Notes under the pieces: generated by a model
What the model saw: only the letters and a program-made list of their open reading frames with translations
The model's database searches: none
What the model was told of the DNA's origin: nothing
In this document: in pieces, positions 42,627-51,157 of the stretch
Layout of the letters: the number at the start of each line of letters is the position of its first letter
Numbering within the stretch: position 1 is the first letter of the stretch
From: an uncultured Prevotella sp.
GTDB taxonomy: Bacteria; Bacteroidota; Bacteroidia; Bacteroidales; Bacteroidaceae
DNA: 64,000 nt
NCBI GenBank assembly: GCA_902798285.1
Contig: CADBVZ010000006.1
Location: 1 to 64,000 of the forward strand
Reading direction: 5' to 3'
Position numbers and translations under genes: made by a program

Positions 42627-45600
42627 ATGAAAAGACTCAGTATGATTCTTGCCAGCCTTTTCCTGTTTGTAGGAATGGCTTTGGCACAGACGACGGTGAA
42701 GGGTACCGTTGTGACCTACGAGGAGAATGAGCCGATTATCGGTGCCACTGTCCAGGTAGTAGGTGCAGACAACATTGGTACCATTACTGACGTGAATGGA
42801 CAGTTCACCCTGGAGGTTCCCGCAGGGAAGAACACGTTGAAGATTACTTATGTAGGTATGGAGCCCCTGGAGGTTGCCGTTTCGAGCAAGCCCCTCCGCA
42901 TCCAGCTCCGCAACGATGCCCAGAGCCTCGACGAGGTAGTGGTAGTTGCCTATGGTACTCAGAAGAAGACCTCGCTGACTGGTGCTATCCAGGAGGTAAA
43001 GAGCGAGGAGATTCTGCTTCGTCCTACCTCTTCTGTTGCATCAGCACTCGAAGGAACTGTAACTGGTGTTCAGGTGAACAGCACATACGGTGCTCCTGGA
43101 CAGGATCCTGATATCCGTATTCGTGGTATCGGTACTGTAAACGGTTCTTCGAAGCCCCTTTATGTGATCGATGGTGTACCCTTTGGTGGTAACATCAGCG
43201 ACCTGAACCCTCAGGATATCGAGTCGATGTCAGTACTGAAGGACGCTGCCTCTGCTGCCCTGTATGGTAACCGTGCTTCTAACGGTGTGATTCTGATCAC
43301 CACCAAGAAAGGTAAGCAGGGTAAGCTGAACATGACTGCCGACATTAAGTTGGGTACCTTTACCCGTGGTATTCCCGAGTACGATGTGATGAAGGCCAAC
43401 CAGTGGATGGAGGCTCAGTGGCTGAACATGAAACATAATCGTATGTCAGCTGGCGACGATGCTGCTACGGCAGCTGCCTACGCTTCTGAGAACCTGATTG
43501 CCGATCGTCTGTACCTGAACATCTACAATGCTGCTGACAATGCACTGTTTACCAGCGATGGTAAGCTGACCACCACCAGCATGAAGGGTACTTATGGTGA
43601 GGACCTCGACTGGTTCGACCAGGCTATCCGTAATGGTTTCCGTCAGGAGTACAACATCAATGCCAACGGTGCTACTGATAAGGCCGACTACCTGTTCTCT
43701 GTAGGTTATCTGAAGGAGGATGGTTACATCAAGACCTCGGGCTTTGATCGTCTTTCTGGTCGTGCTGCTGTGAACGTACAGCCCGTGAAGTGGTTCAAGG
43801 CTGGTTTCAATGTAAACGCTACACACCAGACCTTCGATACTCGTTACAGCACAGGTACAAACGCATACGCCAACCCCTGGATGTACTGCCGTAACATTGC
43901 GCCTATCTATCCTGTACACCTGCATGACGTGAACACAGGTCAGTACATTCTCGACGACTTTGGTGCCAAGCAGTATGATGGTGGTTCATATATCGATGCA
44001 AATGGTCAGGTGGTGAACACCCGTAACCAGTTCGTAGACCGTCATCTCATGTGGGAGAGCGAGCTGAACAAGGATAAGACCATCCGTAACACCATGAATG
44101 CTATTGCTTACGCTGACTTCATCCTGCCTTACAACTTCACCTTCACCCTGAAGGCCAACCTGAACACCCGCCATTCTGAGGAGAATAGCTACGACTCAGC
44201 TGTGATTGGTGATGGTAAGGGTAACCAGGGTCGTGGTAAGCGCGAGGACTATCGCTATAAGGACTGGGCTTTCCAGCAGCAGTTGCACTGGAACCACGAG
44301 TTCGGCGTACACTCTGTTGACGCTTTGATTGGTCATGAGAACTACAGCTGGCAGCGTAACTACCTGTATGGTTACAAGACTACTGAGGTGGTGCCCAGCC
44401 TGAACAACTTGAACAACTTCACGGATATCACCCATCTGTATGACTACAACGATACCTATCGCACAGAGTCTTACCTGGGTCGTGTTCGCTATGGCTATGA
44501 CAACCGCTATAACGTTGAGGCCAGCTTCCGTCGCGATGGTTCTTCACGTTTCCACAAGGATGCCCGCTGGGGTAACTTCTGGAGCGTAGGTGCCAACTGG
44601 GTGATCTCTAACGAGGCCTTCATGAAGAAGGCTGACTGGGTGAACTACTTGAAGCTGCGTGCTGACTATGGTGAGGTAGGTAACGATGCTGGTTCTGACT
44701 ACTATGGCTACATGGCTCTTTACAACTCTACTCAGAACGCTAACGTAGGTGCCTTCTGGATTGACCAGCTGCAGAACTACGATCTGAAGTGGGAGACAGG
44801 TCAGTCATGGGGTATCGGTATCGATGGCCGTCTGTTCAACAAGCTGAACTTCAGCCTGGAGTATTTCGACAAGCGTAACAAGGACCTGCTCTTCAAGGTT
44901 TACAACCCACTGTCGGGTGGTGCTACCAGTACTTCAAGCGCTGAGTCGACCATCACCAAGAACCTGGGTACCATCTCTAACAAGGGTGTTGAGTTCTCAT
45001 TCGACGTAGACGTATTCAAGAATCGTGACTGGCATATCAACGTAGGTGCCGACATTACTTTCCTGAAGAACGAGGTGGTGAAGCTGCCTGAGCAGAATAA
45101 GGATGGTATCATCGACGGAACCAAGAAAATTGTGGAGGGTAAGAGCCGCTATGAGTTCTTCACCTACACCTGGGAGGGTATCAATACCGCCAATGGTTTC
45201 TCACTCTATAAGTTCAACGATGATGACTACTTCTTCACCAAGGACGGACAGACCTTCGGTAACACAGAGGGTACTGAGATTACTGGTGAGAACCTGAACA
45301 CCGTAGTTGTGATCGATGGAAAGGCTTACTCTTACATTACCACTTATGGTAAGCGCGAGTTCCACGGATCAGCCATTCCTAAGGCTTATGGTGGTTTCCA
45401 CTTCACTATTGGCTGGAAGGGTCTGAGCCTCTACACCCTGTTCACCTATCAGTTGGGTGGTAAGGTGATGGACTCTAACTACTCTTCACTGATGAGTGCC
45501 TCTGGTACGCCTTACTCTCTGCACCAGGATGCTGCCAAGGGTTGGACCTACGAGCAGGCTACTGCTACTGACGCTATCGACCCCGATGGTATTCCTCAGC

Positions 45601-45902
45601 TGAACAATGCACCTACCATTCCTGGTACCGCTGTTGAGGCTGACCTGAACGCTACCTCTTCACGCTGGCTGACCAGTGCCAAGTACCTCATTCTGAAGAA
45701 CCTCAACCTGAGCTACGACCTGCCCAAGAACTGGGTTCGTCCGCTTCAGCTCGATGGCGTGGCTGTAACACTGTCATGTGAGAACCTCTTTACACTGACT
45801 GCCCGCAAGGGTATGAACCCACAGGAGAAGTACAACGGTACACAGTCGAATACCTTCGTAACACCTCGCGTATTCACTTTTGGACTGAATGTGAAGTTCT
45901 AA
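42627..45902 (+). CDS. SusC/RagA-type TonB-linked outer-membrane protein
   Basis: The protein has 1091 residues with signal peptide MKRLSMILASLFLFVGMALAQ. The carboxypeptidase-like N-terminal domain (TVKGTVVTYEENEPIIGATV, about 22-105) precedes the plug with LDEVVVVAYGTQKKTSLTGAI, the SusC box. SVLKDAASAALYGNRASNGV is the conserved plug loop. The barrel ends VFTFGLNVKF. It imports oligosaccharides with the SusD-like lipoprotein encoded 41 bp downstream. The cytoplasmic GH94 phosphorylase on the other strand suggests beta-gluco-oligosaccharides as substrate. Confidence 0.95.
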   Translation: MKRLSMILASLFLFVGMALAQTTVKGTVVTYEENEPIIGATVQVVGADNIGTITDVNGQFTLEVPAGKNTLKITYVGMEPLEVAVSSKPLRIQLRNDAQSLDEVVVVAYGTQKKTSLTGAIQEVKSEEILLRPTSSVASALEGTVTGVQVNSTYGAPGQDPDIRIRGIGTVNGSSKPLYVIDGVPFGGNISDLNPQDIESMSVLKDAASAALYGNRASNGVILITTKKGKQGKLNMTADIKLGTFTRGIPEYDVMKANQWMEAQWLNMKHNRMSAGDDAATAAAYASENLIADRLYLNIYNAADNALFTSDGKLTTTSMKGTYGEDLDWFDQAIRNGFRQEYNINANGATDKADYLFSVGYLKEDGYIKTSGFDRLSGRAAVNVQPVKWFKAGFNVNATHQTFDTRYSTGTNAYANPWMYCRNIAPIYPVHLHDVNTGQYILDDFGAKQYDGGSYIDANGQVVNTRNQFVDRHLMWESELNKDKTIRNTMNAIAYADFILPYNFTFTLKANLNTRHSEENSYDSAVIGDGKGNQGRGKREDYRYKDWAFQQQLHWNHEFGVHSVDALIGHENYSWQRNYLYGYKTTEVVPSLNNLNNFTDITHLYDYNDTYRTESYLGRVRYGYDNRYNVEASFRRDGSSRFHKDARWGNFWSVGANWVISNEAFMKKADWVNYLKLRADYGEVGNDAGSDYYGYMALYNSTQNANVGAFWIDQLQNYDLKWETGQSWGIGIDGRLFNKLNFSLEYFDKRNKDLLFKVYNPLSGGATSTSSAESTITKNLGTISNKGVEFSFDVDVFKNRDWHINVGADITFLKNEVVKLPEQNKDGIIDGTKKIVEGKSRYEFFTYTWEGINTANGFSLYKFNDDDYFFTKDGQTFGNTEGTEITGENLNTVVVIDGKAYSYITTYGKREFHGSAIPKAYGGFHFTIGWKGLSLYTLFTYQLGGKVMDSNYSSLMSASGTPYSLHQDAAKGWTYEQATATDAIDPDGIPQLNNAPTIPGTAVEADLNATSSRWLTSAKYLILKNLNLSYDLPKNWVRPLQLDGVAVTLSCENLFTLTARKGMNPQEKYNGTQSNTFVTPRVFTFGLNVKF

Positions 45903-45943
45903 CAATTGGCAATTAAGGATTAATAATTAAGATTTTAGAGAAT

Positions 45944-47476
45944 ATGAAAAAATATATATTGTTAATGGGTATCGCTCTGTTAGGACTGACTGCCTGCGAG
46001 AGCGATTATCTGGAGACTCAGCCTGAGGACAAGATGAGTACCTCTACTGTGCTGGGTACTACGGGCAATGCCGCCCTCTCGCTCAATGGTATCTGCAAGG
46101 CCATGAGTAACCAGTACCTGAGCACCCAGGGTATGAATGGTGAGGGAACCATCCTGAACTGGTATGGTACGTTCACTGGTAATGATGGTCAGAAGTGTAA
46201 CCAGACTGGTTGGGCTGCCCTTTGGAATTCTACTTACCACTTGCGTAAGAGCAGCAGTTATCTGTACTATCCCTGGTTCTACTATTACAAGCTCGTGAGC
46301 AATGCCAATGGTATCATCTGCAACATCGACGCTGCTACGGGTCCTGATGCAGAGAAGGCTTTCCTGAAGGCTCAGGCACTCACCTTCCGTGCTTATTCAT
46401 TCTTCCGTCTGGCTCAGCTCTACAGCTTCCGTTGGAAGGATACTCAGGGTAATACACCTGGTATTGTTCTCCGTATCGATCAGAGCACTGGCGACATCGC
46501 TCAGTCAACCCTGAGCGAGACCTATGCACAGATCTATGCCGACCTCGACGAGGCTATCAAGCTGTATGGACAGAGTGGTATGGATCGTGGCAAGGACGAG
46601 TTCTATAAGCCCGCTCTCGATGTGGCTTACGCTATTTACGCTAAGGCTGCCCTCACTCGTGAGGATTGGCAGAATGCTGCCAAGTATGCTGCTCTGGCTC
46701 GTCAGAACCATCCGCTGATGTCTTGGTCACAGTATAAGGCAGGTTTCAACGCTCCTAACGATGAGTGGATTTGGGGTGTTTACGAGGCTAACGACCAGAC
46801 ACTGTACTACTATAGCTTCTACGCTTACATCGGATCAAACGCCAGCTCAAGCAACTGTCGTTCATATCCTGTAGCCATCAGCAAGGAGCTCATCGACCAG
46901 ATTCCTGAGACCGATACTCGTCGCTGGCTCTATCTCGTTCCTTCTGAGGAGGAGTGGGCAGAGTGTAACTCAGCTGGCCGTAGCACTGGTAAGCTCTACA
47001 AGCGTGCCTTCTCTGAGTATGCTGATCGTATGTACAGCACCTCTCTGGTATATGGTTACATGCAGTATAAGCTTCTGGCAGACTTCATGCCTGGTGGTGG
47101 TTCATTCCCCCTTATCCGTGCTGCTGAGATGTATTACACAGAGGCTGAGGCTGACTGCCATCTGGGCAAGGATGCTGAGGCACAGCAGCTGCTCTTCGAC
47201 GTGACTTCGAAGTTTGATGAGGCTTACACGAAGAGCACCAAGACTGGTGACGACCTGCTGACTGAGGTGAAGTTGTATCGTCGTTTCGACCTTTTTGCTG
47301 AGGGTAACGACTGGTTCGACTACAAGCGCTGGGGTGACACCATTGATCGTAAGAGCATTAAGAACGGTGGTAGCTTCCATACTCAGTTCGCTGTAACCAT
47401 CAAGCCTGAGGACGGTAACAACTGGACATGGGCTATCCCTGAGAAGGAGACGGATTACAATGATCTGATTAACTAA
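45944..47476 (+). CDS. SusD/RagB-type surface glycan-binding lipoprotein
   Basis: The protein has 510 residues with lipobox LTAC (cysteine near 18), then the family start DYLETQPEDKMS. TPR-like helices follow: AFLKAQALTFRAYSFFRLAQLY is the SusD signature, and the end has LYRRFDLFAEGNDWFDYKRW. It caps the SusC barrel outside the cell. A terminator follows at 47505. Confidence 0.95.
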   Translation: MKKYILLMGIALLGLTACESDYLETQPEDKMSTSTVLGTTGNAALSLNGICKAMSNQYLSTQGMNGEGTILNWYGTFTGNDGQKCNQTGWAALWNSTYHLRKSSSYLYYPWFYYYKLVSNANGIICNIDAATGPDAEKAFLKAQALTFRAYSFFRLAQLYSFRWKDTQGNTPGIVLRIDQSTGDIAQSTLSETYAQIYADLDEAIKLYGQSGMDRGKDEFYKPALDVAYAIYAKAALTREDWQNAAKYAALARQNHPLMSWSQYKAGFNAPNDEWIWGVYEANDQTLYYYSFYAYIGSNASSSNCRSYPVAISKELIDQIPETDTRRWLYLVPSEEEWAECNSAGRSTGKLYKRAFSEYADRMYSTSLVYGYMQYKLLADFMPGGGSFPLIRAAEMYYTEAEADCHLGKDAEAQQLLFDVTSKFDEAYTKSTKTGDDLLTEVKLYRRFDLFAEGNDWFDYKRWGDTIDRKSIKNGGSFHTQFAVTIKPEDGNNWTWAIPEKETDYNDLIN

Positions 47477-47504
47477 TAAATTCAGATTAACTATCATAGA
47501 GATA

Positions 47505-47530
47505 CCCCAGCCGTTTGGCTGGGGTTCTTT
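47505..47530. terminator. terminator after susD
   Basis: CCCCAGCC, loop GTTT, GGCTGGGG, then TTCTTT. Confidence 0.8.
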
Positions 47531-48743
47531 ATTGCTGGCTGATGGCGCGAGCCACTGTATAGGCAGTGGTCCAGGCGGCTTGGAAATTGAAGCCTCCTGT
47601 GATGCCATCGATATCGAGCACCTCGCCTGCGAAGTAAACGTGGGGGAGGTGTTTGCTTTCTAAGGTGTTGGGATTAACTGCTGACAGATCGATGCCTCCA
47701 CAGGTCACAAACTCGTCCTTGAAGGCAGCACGGCCGGCTATCTGGTAGTTGTCGTTGCAGAGGGTATTCACCAGACGATTCAACTCTTTCTGATTAAGGT
47801 TCTGCCATCGATTCTGTGCTCGCTCGCCCAAGGCCTTGTCGATGAGGTAGCTCCACAAGCGACTGGGCAGATTGAAAGGACGAACTTTTGAAACTTTCTG
47901 CATGGCGCTTTGAGCTTGTAGCTTGATGATTTCTGTTTTGGCAGCCTCTTGATGGTCCACTTTTCCACTGATCCAGTTGATGGCCAGAGGCATCTGGTAG
48001 TTATGATCATGGAGTTCACGGGCCGCATAGCTGGAGAGCTTGAGGATGGCAGGACCACTCATACCCCAGTGGGTGATGAGTAAGGGTCCAGTCGCACGGA
48101 AATTAGTGCCAGGGATATAGGCTGTGGCGCCTTCCACCACTGTGCCCATCAAGGCGCGCAAGGCTGGGTCTTCGATGGAGAAGGTGAAGAGGGAGGGGAC
48201 TGGTGAATTCAGAGGTGAGAGGTGAAAGGCTACGGGTAGGCGAGCTTTGCTCGGGAATGAAGCTAGAGGTGAGAGATTACCTTGCATGCCGCCTGTGGTA
48301 ATCACGACTCTATCGAAATCGCTGAGCTCTTCGAGGGATTCAATTTTGGATTGCGTGCGGATTTCGATGTGGTGTCTGCGGGCTTCCGCGAGGAAGAGGT
48401 TGATGATGGTGTGGGAATCCTGCGAGGCAGGGAACACACAATCGTCATCCTGTGTCACCAATCGCACGCCATGACGCTCAAACCACTCGTAGGCATCGCG
48501 ATAGTCGAAGGTCTTGAAGAGTCGTTTCAGCAAGCGATGGCCACGGGGGTACACCTGCGAGAGATCGCTCACAGAAGCAAAGCTGTTGGTACAGTTGCAG
48601 CGTCCACCGCCCGATACTTCCACCTTGGCGAGTACCTTCTTCGATTTCTCGAAAATGGTCACTTCGCAAGCAGGGTTCATTTCCTTCAGGTTAATGGCGC
48701 AGAAAAACCCAGCAGCACCTCCGCCAACAATCGCAATTTTCAT
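47529..48743 (-). CDS. BaiN/HI0933-family NAD(P)/FAD-dependent oxidoreductase with insertion
   Basis: The protein has 404 residues from ATG 48743 (MKIAIVGGGAAGFF); upstream in-frame codons lie in the octamer repeat. The dinucleotide motif GGGAAG is at the start, SGGGRCNCTN follows, and the end carries HVYFAGEVLDIDGITGGFNFQAAW, the family FAD motif. Residues about 155-178 replace the usual segment between VVITTGG and PVPSLF with repeat-encoded SPLASFPSKARLPVAFHLSP. Function: flavoprotein of broad, poorly defined reductase activity. Confidence 0.85.
   Translation of the reverse strand: MKIAIVGGGAAGFFCAINLKEMNPACEVTIFEKSKKVLAKVEVSGGGRCNCTNSFASVSDLSQVYPRGHRLLKRLFKTFDYRDAYEWFERHGVRLVTQDDDCVFPASQDSHTIINLFLAEARRHHIEIRTQSKIESLEELSDFDRVVITTGGMQGNLSPLASFPSKARLPVAFHLSPLNSPVPSLFTFSIEDPALRALMGTVVEGATAYIPGTNFRATGPLLITHWGMSGPAILKLSSYAARELHDHNYQMPLAINWISGKVDHQEAAKTEIIKLQAQSAMQKVSKVRPFNLPSRLWSYLIDKALGERAQNRWQNLNQKELNRLVNTLCNDNYQIAGRAAFKDEFVTCGGIDLSAVNPNTLESKHLPHVYFAGEVLDIDGITGGFNFQAAWTTAYTVARAISQQ
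48210..48278 (-). repeat. composite repeat (7-nt units plus two small hairpins) in the flavoprotein gene
   Basis: On the coding strand: CCTCTAGC units, CCCGAGCAAAGCTCGCC, TACCCGTAG, then CACCTCTCACCTCT. Two copies of the same composite lie in the alpha-2-macroglobulin gene at 53441 and 54829. Confidence 0.85.
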
Positions 48744-48758
48744 TTCCTTCATTCCTTC

Positions 48759-48835
48759 AACACAGAGACACAAAGATACAGAGTTCTTTTTTAATCTCTT
48801 TACACAAAATCTCTGTACCTCTGTATCTCTGTGTT
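48759..48835. repeat. ACAGAGAT octamer inverted repeat, copy 3
   Basis: Intergenic, between the flavoprotein and acyl-CoA synthetase genes. AACACAGAG and CTCTGTGTT ends with octamer units between. Confidence 0.85.
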
Positions 48836-48839
48836 TGAT

Positions 48840-50951
48840 TTACCTTTCAATGAGTATTCGTGCATCTACTGCTACGACGTTATTCTCGTCGGCCAGGAGT
48901 GGGTTGATATCCATCTCCTTGATCTCTGTGGCAAAACGGAGTAGGGTAGAGAGTCGCACGATGATCTCAGCATATTTCTGTTCATTGATGCCCTTCTGTC
49001 CACGCGTACCTTTTAATATCTTATAGCCACGCAGTGAGTGGATCATCGAATAAGCCTCGCCATAAGAAAGCGGTGCCAGACCACTGGATACATCCTTCAA
49101 TACCTCTACGAAGATGCCACCCAGACCACAGAGTACTACGTGACCAAACCTCGTTTCGTACTTGGCGCCTATGAAAAGTTCCGTACCTTTCAGCATCTTC
49201 TGGACCATCACACTCGTGGCATCCTGAATCTGCATCATGCGGTCGAACTCCAGGGCTAAGTGCTCTGGGGTGCGAATGTTCAGAGCCACACCACCTACAT
49301 CGCTCTTATGAACAGGTCCTACTACCTTGGCCACCACAGGGAATCCTACTTTTTCCGCAAAGGCAATGAGCTCCTCCTTCGAGGTGCTAACCATCTCAGG
49401 CACGAGGGGAATGCCAGCACATGAGAGCAACTCGCGCACAGCATCAGGAGCCAGATAGCCACTTTCGATGCCCTCGAACTTCAAACGGCGCGTCTCGCGA
49501 TAGATGATATCGCGAATCCTGGGAACATCCACACCATAGAGCTCCAGCTCAGGCGAGGCAGGCTCTGGGGTACGGATGATCTGACTCACGGTGGTGGCCA
49601 GCGTCACCTCGTCGCTGAAGTTCACGTGCCCCTTCTTCAGGAACTCCTCTACCTCAGGACCTGCGGTATGCAGACTGGGCAGGATGGGGAAGATGGGTTT
49701 CTTACACTCCTTGATTTTCTTATCCAGCACATCGTAAGCCTCGTAAAGTTGGGTGAGTCCAGGCGTACCATAGATCACGGCAATCACGTCGATGTTATCA
49801 AATTTGTTTTCGCAATAATCAATCACAGTGCCCAACTGCTCCGCTGTACCTGTGGCCAGGAAGTCGATGGGGTTAGCCACTGACGAGCCTGCGAAGAGCT
49901 TCGTCTTCAACTCCTCCGCATCTGGACCTTCAATCTTGGGCACAGCCAGTCCGCCCTTCGAGAGGGCATCCGTCAGCATCACTCCAGGACCACCCGCATG
50001 TGTCACGATGGCAAAGTTGATGGGGCGATCTTCCATGTTCTTGGGCTTCTCGCAATTGGCTGTCACCATGAAGATACAACCAGCCGTGGTGAGTTCCTCG
50101 CGTGAGTAACAGCGCACGATACCTGCCTTACGGAACAGAGCCTCCACAGCAGAATCAGAGGAAGCGATGGCGCCTGTATGACTCGAAGCAGCACGGCTTC
50201 CACTCTCGCTTGAACCAGCCTTGATGGCAGCAATGCTACAGCCCTTACGTATCAGACTGCTGGCATGGAACAATAGTTTATCAGGGTTGGAGATATTCTC
50301 AATATAAAGAAGTTTTACCTTTGAATCCGTCTCAGGATTGAAGTTCTCGTCCATATATTGCAGCACATCTTCGATACCTATCTGCTTACCGTTGCCTATG
50401 CTCCACACGCTGTTGAACTGCAGACCCTTGATGACAGCACTCTCGAGGATGAATACAGCTGTGGCACCAGAGCCTGAGATGAAGTCACACCCCTGCGGAT
50501 TCAAGTTGGGAATGGGGAGTGTGAAGACACTATGATGGTTGCGTGTCAGGAGTCCTATGCAGTTGGGTCCTATCAGTGCAGCCCCGTATTTCTCGCAGGT
50601 ATCGAGTATCCGTTGCTCCAGTGCAGCACCCTCCTTCGTCTCCTCACCAAAACCAGCTGAGATGATGACAAAAGCCCTTACACCCTTCTCTGCGCAGAGA
50701 TAGTCCACGTAGTCAGGACAGAACTTCGCTGCCACCACGAGCACAGCCAGGTCCGTCTGGGGGATGTCCTTTACATCCTTGAACACCTTGATTCCCTGCA
50801 CTTCGTCTTCTTTGGGGTTTACGATGTGCAGAGGGCCACCGAAACCACCATTCAAAATATTTCGCACAATAGAGCCACCAGGCTTATGTACGTTGTTGGA
50901 GCCGCCAATCACGACGATACTCCCCGGATTCAATAGTTGTTGGTTAATCAT
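48840..50951 (-). CDS. acyl-CoA synthetase, ADP-forming (acetate-CoA ligase type)
   Basis: The protein has 703 residues, the fused alpha-beta form. The CoA-binding domain starts SIVVIGGSNNVHKPGG. The catalytic phosphohistidine is H258 in AASSHTGA. An ATP-grasp domain fills about 490-703 (FPVVAKVVGPVHKSDVGGVALNI). It converts acetyl- or other acyl-CoA plus ADP and phosphate to the acid, CoA and ATP, an energy-yielding end step in anaerobic amino-acid or sugar breakdown. Two tandem promoters precede it, the nearer with essentially no leader. Confidence 0.92.
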   Translation of the reverse strand: MINQQLLNPGSIVVIGGSNNVHKPGGSIVRNILNGGFGGPLHIVNPKEDEVQGIKVFKDVKDIPQTDLAVLVVAAKFCPDYVDYLCAEKGVRAFVIISAGFGEETKEGAALEQRILDTCEKYGAALIGPNCIGLLTRNHHSVFTLPIPNLNPQGCDFISGSGATAVFILESAVIKGLQFNSVWSIGNGKQIGIEDVLQYMDENFNPETDSKVKLLYIENISNPDKLLFHASSLIRKGCSIAAIKAGSSESGSRAASSHTGAIASSDSAVEALFRKAGIVRCYSREELTTAGCIFMVTANCEKPKNMEDRPINFAIVTHAGGPGVMLTDALSKGGLAVPKIEGPDAEELKTKLFAGSSVANPIDFLATGTAEQLGTVIDYCENKFDNIDVIAVIYGTPGLTQLYEAYDVLDKKIKECKKPIFPILPSLHTAGPEVEEFLKKGHVNFSDEVTLATTVSQIIRTPEPASPELELYGVDVPRIRDIIYRETRRLKFEGIESGYLAPDAVRELLSCAGIPLVPEMVSTSKEELIAFAEKVGFPVVAKVVGPVHKSDVGGVALNIRTPEHLALEFDRMMQIQDATSVMVQKMLKGTELFIGAKYETRFGHVVLCGLGGIFVEVLKDVSSGLAPLSYGEAYSMIHSLRGYKILKGTRGQKGINEQKYAEIIVRLSTLLRFATEIKEMDINPLLADENNVVAVDARILIER

Positions 50952-50956
50952 GGGGA

Positions 50957-50986
50957 CAAAGATACGAATAAGCGAGTAAACTACAA
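50957..50986 (-). promoter_or_regulatory. proximal promoter of the acyl-CoA synthetase gene, leaderless
   Basis: On the minus strand TTG (50984-50986), 19 nt, TATCTTTG (50957-50964). Five bases separate it from the ATG. A perfect 22-bp palindrome at 50985-51006 overlaps the TTG. Confidence 0.65.
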
Positions 50987-51006
50987 AATAAATCGCGATT
51001 TATTTT
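50985..51006. promoter_or_regulatory. 22-bp perfect palindrome, possible operator
   Basis: AAAATAAATCG followed by its exact reverse complement, overlapping the proximal promoter upstream element. Confidence 0.5.
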
Positions 51007-51039
51007 TAGTTTCGAGGTGCAGCTTATCTTCGGCGAAGC

Positions 51040-51070
51040 CAAAGATACGATTAAGTGAGCAAAAAACCAA
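51040..51070 (-). promoter_or_regulatory. distal duplicate promoter of the acyl-CoA synthetase gene
   Basis: CAAAGATACGA-TTAAG-TGAG repeats the proximal CAAAGATACGA-ATAAG-CGAG. On the minus strand TATCTTTG is at 51040-51047 with a TTG at 51068-51070. Confidence 0.5.
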
Positions 51071-51120
51071 ATAATAATATAATTAATCCTAATTATAAAA
51101 GGTAATTCAATTATTTTTTC

Positions 51121-51128
51121 TACCTTTG
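51121..51128 (+). promoter_or_regulatory. promoter of the alpha-2-macroglobulin gene
   Basis: TACCTTTG 30 bp before ATG 51158. No clear TTG partner. Confidence 0.5.
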
Positions 51129-51157
51129 CCAGAGAAATCCATTAAAATGGTGTAAAA

